Origin: Hippasteria phrygiana
Lineage: Eukaryota; Echinodermata; Asteroidea; Valvatida; Goniasteridae
Assembly (NCBI GenBank): GCA_037893225.1
Contig: JAZGUH010000204.1
Coordinates: 1,488,001-1,552,000 of the forward strand
Direction of reading: 5' to 3'
DNA length: 64,000 nucleotides
Part shown: positions 59,401 to 64,000 of the stretch, piece after piece
Layout: each line of letters opens with the position of its first letter
Position numbering within the stretch: the stretch's first letter is position 1
Notes under the pieces: model-generated
What the model was told of the DNA's origin: nothing
Databases searched by the model: none
The model's input: the letters and a program-made list of their open reading frames with translations, nothing else
Translations under genes and position numbers: made by a program

Positions 59401-62400
59401 AAGAATTTTGAAAATATCTTGTTTTGTTCGCTAGTGTATATTGAAAAGAATGTTGCGATTTAATAAATTTAAAAATTCAGCGACTGGAAAAAAGACTACA
59501 AATCAATTCTTTTTATAAACAGCATGCACATTTAAGCCATGGTTATCTGCCCTTCCCAGAATTCCTTTGTGTTATATTGAATTTGGTCTAAATTTTGAAA
59601 TGGCTGTTATTTCTTACTTGAGTGAGCCACGATCATGAAATTTTGGAATTAGGTACAGAAAAATTCAATGTATACATTTTTGTAATCGGATTGACACTTA
59701 CATGCGTTTAAAAAAAAAATTTTTTTTGATGAAGTCATCATGACGTCACACAATTTTCGCTTTTTAGGGCATATCTTTGAGACATACCAAAGCTATAACA
59801 AAAAGAATTTTGTAAATATCTTGTTTTGTTCGCTAGATATATTGAAAAGAATGTTACGATTTTCAAAATTCAAAAAATCATAAAAAATCACATGATGACG
59901 TCACTATGACGTCACTCTTCGGCATACAATTTCAGGTTCGGGTCTATGTTTGTGTTAAGTTTAATTAAGATCTGAGATTGTTTAGTGACCGAAGTGGCTG
60001 TCATAAAATTCATGTACAAAGTCTATGGGATTTAGGATAGAACTAAAATAAGAAGAACTAGACATCTGGTACAGTGTTTGTGGACAAACACAGGGCTGTT
60101 TTGTTTTTTTGTGTAAAATTGTGATTAAAATGAAATTTCAAAAAATCTAAAATCATAAAAAAATTGACGATGACGTCATCATGACATCATTTCAGATTTT
60201 GCATGCTAGTGACAGTATCTACCTACCCACTACTTTTCATGACGATCGGACATATCCTTATATGTGTTTTAAAAAAATACATTTTTGATGACGTCATCAT
60301 GACGTCACACATTTTCTCCCTTTTAGGGCATATCTTTGAGACATACCAAAGCTATAACAAAAAGAATTTTGAAAATATCTTGTTTTGTTCGCTAGATATT
60401 ATTGAAAAGAATGTTACGATTTTGAAATTTTGAAAAATTCATAAAAAATCACGTGATGACGTCATCATGACGTCACTTTGGATTCAGCATCCTAGTGACA
60501 GTATCTACCTACCCACCAATTTTCATGATGATCGGACCTATCCTTATATGTGTTTTAAAAAAGCACATTTTTGATGATGTCATCATGACTCACACATTTT
60601 CTCCCTTTTAGGGCATATCTTTGAGACATACCAAAGCTATAACAAATAGAATTTTGAAAATATCTTGTTTTGTTCGCTAGATATATTGAAAAGAATTTTA
60701 CGATTTTGAAATTTCAAAAATTCATAAAAAATCACGTGATGACGTCATCATGACGTAAATGTTCGGCATGCATTCTGAGCAGTTGGTCTAAGTGTCTGCC
60801 AAGTTTAAAGCCAATCGGCAGCATAAAAGTAGCCAAAGTGCCAGTAAGAAAGAAAACGTGTACAAATGCTATGGGCATTTGGCTGAAAAAGAAGAAAAAA
60901 AAAAAAAACTAGAGGCATGAGAATGGTGTTTGTGGACAAACACAGGGCTGTTTCGTTTTTGTTTTTTTAGTTTGGATGTAAAATGTGAATACAATAATTT
61001 AAGTTTGTCAAACAATCGCGCTGCTGCCAGTTTTCTTTGTTAATTTTGAAATTAATTAAAGTTGTTTGTAGTAGTAACATGTGATGACGTCATCATAACG
61101 TCACATAAATGTTCATCTATAAACTTGCTGACCTTCCTTGATATAACTTTTCAACTTAATCGGACTTGTACTTTTCTTTATATATGGCTTCAAAAACTGC
61201 CCCTTTAAGATGACGTCACGTGACATGTGATGACGTCATCATCATGTCATGTCAATTTTCATCTATAAACCTACTAAGCTACCTAGATATTACTTTTAAA
61301 CTTAATCGGACATGTACTTCTGTAGATATGCGCCTTCAAAAACTGCCCCTTTAAGATGACGTCACATGTGATGACGTCATCATATTGTCATGTCAATTTT
61401 CATTTATAAAACTACTGGGATACCTAGATATTACATTTTAACTTAATCGAACTTGTACTTTTGTAGATATATGGCTTCAAAAAATGCCCCTTTAAGATGA
61501 CGTCATGTGACATGTGATGACGTCATTATGACGTAAAAGTTCGGCACACATTGTGAGCAGTTGAGGTAAGTGTCTGCCAAGTTTAAAATTAGCCAAAGTG
61601 GCCGGTAAGAAAGAAAACGTTTACAAATGCTATGGGCAATATTCTAGCGACTTGAAAAAAAGAATTGTTTGATGACGTCATCATGACGTCACACAATTGT
61701 CGCTTTTTAGGGCATATCTGTGAGACATACCAAAGCTATTACAAAAAGAATTTTGAAAATGTCTTGTTTTGTTCGCTAGATATATTGAAAAGAATGTTAC
61801 GATTTACACAATTTTAAAATTCAGCGACTTGAACAAAGACTACAAATCAACCTTTTTATAAACAGCATGCACATTTAAGCCATGGTTATCTGCCCTTCCC
61901 AGAATTCCTTTGTGTTATATTGAATTTGGTCTAAATTTTCAAATGGCTGTTATTTCTTACTTGAGTGAGCCACGATCATGAAATTTTGGAATTAGGGAGA
62001 GGAAAATTCAATATATACATTTTTGTAATCGGATTGACCCTTACATGCGTTTAAAAAAAAAAATATTTGATGACGTCATCATGACGTCACACATTTTCTC
62101 CCTTTTAGGGGATATCTTTGAGACATACCAAAGCTATAACAAAAAGAATTTTGAAAATATATTGTTTTGTTCGCTAGATATATTGAAAAAAATGTTACGA
62201 TTTTAAAATTTTAAAAATTCATAAAAAGTCACGTAATGACGTCATCATGACCTCATTTTAGATTTTGCATGCTAGTGACAGTATCTACCTACCCACCACT
62301 TTTCATGACGATCGGACCTATCCTTATATGTGTTTTAAAAAATCACATTTTTGATGACGTCATCATGACGTCACACATTTTTGCCCTTTTAGGGCATATC

Positions 62401-64000
62401 TTTGAGACATACCAAAGCTATCACAAAAATAATTTTGAAAATATCATGTTTTGTTTACTAGATATATTGAAAAGAATGTTACGATTTTAAAACTTAAAAA
62501 ATTCAGCGACTTGAAAAAAGACTAGGAATCAACCCCTTTTATAAACAGCAAGCACATAATAGCCATGGTTATCTGCCCTTCCCAGTATTCCTTTGTGTTA
62601 TATTGAATTTGGTCCAAATTTTGAAATGGCTGTTATTTCTTACTTGAGTGAGCCACGATCATGAAATTTAGGAATTACGTACAGAAAAATTCAATGTATA
62701 CATTTTTGTAATCGGATTGACCCTTACATGCGTTAAAAAAAAAACACATTTTTGATGACGTCATCATGACGTCACACAATTTTCGCTTTTTAGGGCATAT
62801 CTTTGAGACATACTAAAGCTATAACAAAAAGAATTTCAAAAATATCTTGTTTTGTTCGCTAGATATATTGAAAAGAATTTTACGATTTTGAAATTTCAAA
62901 AATTCATAAAAAATCACGTGATGACGTCATCATGACGTAAATGTTCGGCATACATTCTGAGCAGTTAGTCTAAGTGTCTGCCAAGTTTAAAGCCAATCGG
63001 CAGCATAAAAGTAGCCAAAGTGCCGGTAAGAAAGAAAACGTGTACAAATGCTATGGGCATTTGGCTGAAAAAAAAAAAAAATAAAAAATAAAAAATCTTA
63101 ACGAAAACAAGGGCTGTTTCGGAAAAGTTTCCGAAACAGCCAATAAAAAAAAATAAAAAATAGACATCTGGTACAGTGTTTGTGGACAAACACAGGGCTG
63201 TTTTGCTTTTTTGTGTAAAATTGTGATTGAAATGAAATTTCAAAAATTTCAAAAATCATAAAAAAAATTGACGATGACGTCATCATGACATCATTTCAGA
63301 TTTTGCATGCTAGTGACAGTATCTACCTACCCACTACTTTTCATGACGATCGGACATATCCTTATATGTGTTTTAAAAAAATACATTTTTGATGACGTCA
63401 TCATGACGTCACACATTTTCTCCCTTTGAGGGCATATCTTTGAGACATACCAAAGCTATAACAAAAAGAATTTTGAAAATATCTTGTTTTGTTCGCTAGA
63501 TATTATTGAAAAGAATGTTACGATTTTGAAATTTTGAAAAATTCATAAAAAATCACGTGATGACGTCATCATGACGTCACTTTGGATTCAGCATCCTAGT
63601 GACAGTATCTACCTACCCACCAATTTTCATGACGATCGGACCTATCCTTATATGTGTTTTAAAAAAGCACATTTTTGATGATGTCATCATGACGTCACAC
63701 ATTTTCTCCCTTTTAGGGCATATCTTTGAGACATACCAAAGCTATAACAAAAAGAATTTTGATAATATCTTGTTTTGTTCGCTAGATATATTGAAAAGAA
63801 TTTTACGATTTTGAAATTTCAAAAATTCATAAAAAATCACGTGATGACGTCATCATGACGTAAATGTTCGGCATACATTCTGAGCAGTTAGTCTAAGTGT
63901 CTGCCAAGTTTAAAGCCAATCGGCACCATAAAAGTAGCAAAAATGCCAGTAAGAATGAAAACGTGTACAAATGCTATGGGCATTTGGCTGAAAAAGCACA
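56493..64000 (-). mobile_element. Chain of CRE-dyad units running out of the window
   Basis: Units begin with CTAG at 56493, 58056, 60058 and 60909, and with a mutated TAG near 63161; hairpins lie at 56509-56526, 60074-60091, 60926-60943 and 63176-63193. A tandem of 285-bp monomers is seen at 56959, 57244, 57529 and 57813 (start of TCACGTGATGACGTCATC). Type C monomers of about 141-146 bp occur at 61211, 61357 and 61498. Type D spacers lie at 59470-59720, 61820-62060 and 62500-62740. The unit from 60058 to about 60905 is a complete short one (about 850 bp). Confidence 0.7.
56959..57840 (+). repeat. 285-bp tandem monomers with two CRE dyads each
   Basis: Three successive monomers begin at 56959, 57244 and 57529 and a further start is at 57813. 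Each has TGACGTCATCATGACGTCA-type dyads at two places, so the mean dyad spacing is about 142 bp. The order within a monomer is TCACGTGA, dyad, GACAGTATCTACCTACCCAC, ACGATCGGACCTATCC, dyad, ACACATTTT, GGCATATCTTTGAGACATAC, GATATATTGAAAAGAAT. Confidence 0.9.

Overview
This is eukaryotic nuclear DNA, most likely from a marine invertebrate animal. It has no bacterial gene organisation, no recognisable rRNA or tRNA gene and no convincing host gene. It is built almost entirely from transposable elements and satellite-like repeats, with hAT-, piggyBac- and TA-flanked DNA transposons, a tRNA-derived SINE, a LINE remnant, a piggyBac transposase with an apparent intron, and many ACATGTACATGT-type strings. 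The species cannot be named from the sequence; cnidarian, echinoderm, hemichordate and cephalochordate are all possible.

Layout. 1-1140: the right part of a compact multi-ORF, virus-like or selfish element (coiled-coil/membrane protein, charged helical protein, short PPxY-bearing frame) closed by a 19-bp hairpin plus T-run. 1371-3800: first CRE-dyad repeat block. 3825-5571: a hAT fragment, then a complete non-autonomous hAT with a perfect 8-bp target duplication. 6319-9486: a broken piggyBac transposase on the minus strand. 11325-12498: another hAT-like element. 12861-17045: older repeats, a tandem duplication and three sets of a composite CTGTCC/palindrome motif (a further set lies at 8650-9050). 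17075-18990: a TA-flanked element holding minisatellite, palindrome, minisatellite. 18996-22964: CRE-dyad repeats with a piggyBac MITE. 22969-34331: an 11.4-kb element with long, complex terminal inverted repeats, itself invaded by a MITE and a 2.5-kb CRE-dyad element. 34332-39433: CRE-dyad repeats on the plus strand. 39431-39950: a cluster of small foldback hairpins. 40400-41330 and 43010-50457: CRE-dyad repeats on the minus strand, with a SINE and a 62-bp piggyBac-like insert. 50647-52923: a hAT element with an 8-bp target duplication. 54381-54591: a piggyBac-type MITE. 55541-55750: a LINE remnant. 56493-64000: CRE-dyad repeats again.

The dominant component, about half of the window, is a superfamily of repeats in which the 19-bp dyad TGACGTCATCATGACGTCA (two overlapping CRE/ATF palindromes) recurs about every 140-150 bp in several otherwise unrelated unit types. 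These arrays sit inside units that end in an 18-bp hairpin (GTGTTTGTCCACAAACAC), 4-12 bp, then CTAG and a T-run, directly followed by the TC-TTTTTCAGCC start of the next unit. That is the architecture of rolling-circle (Helitron/Helentron-like) non-autonomous elements joined head to tail, and it is the best candidate here for an undescribed system. No Rep/helicase gene is present, so mobilisation would have to be in trans.
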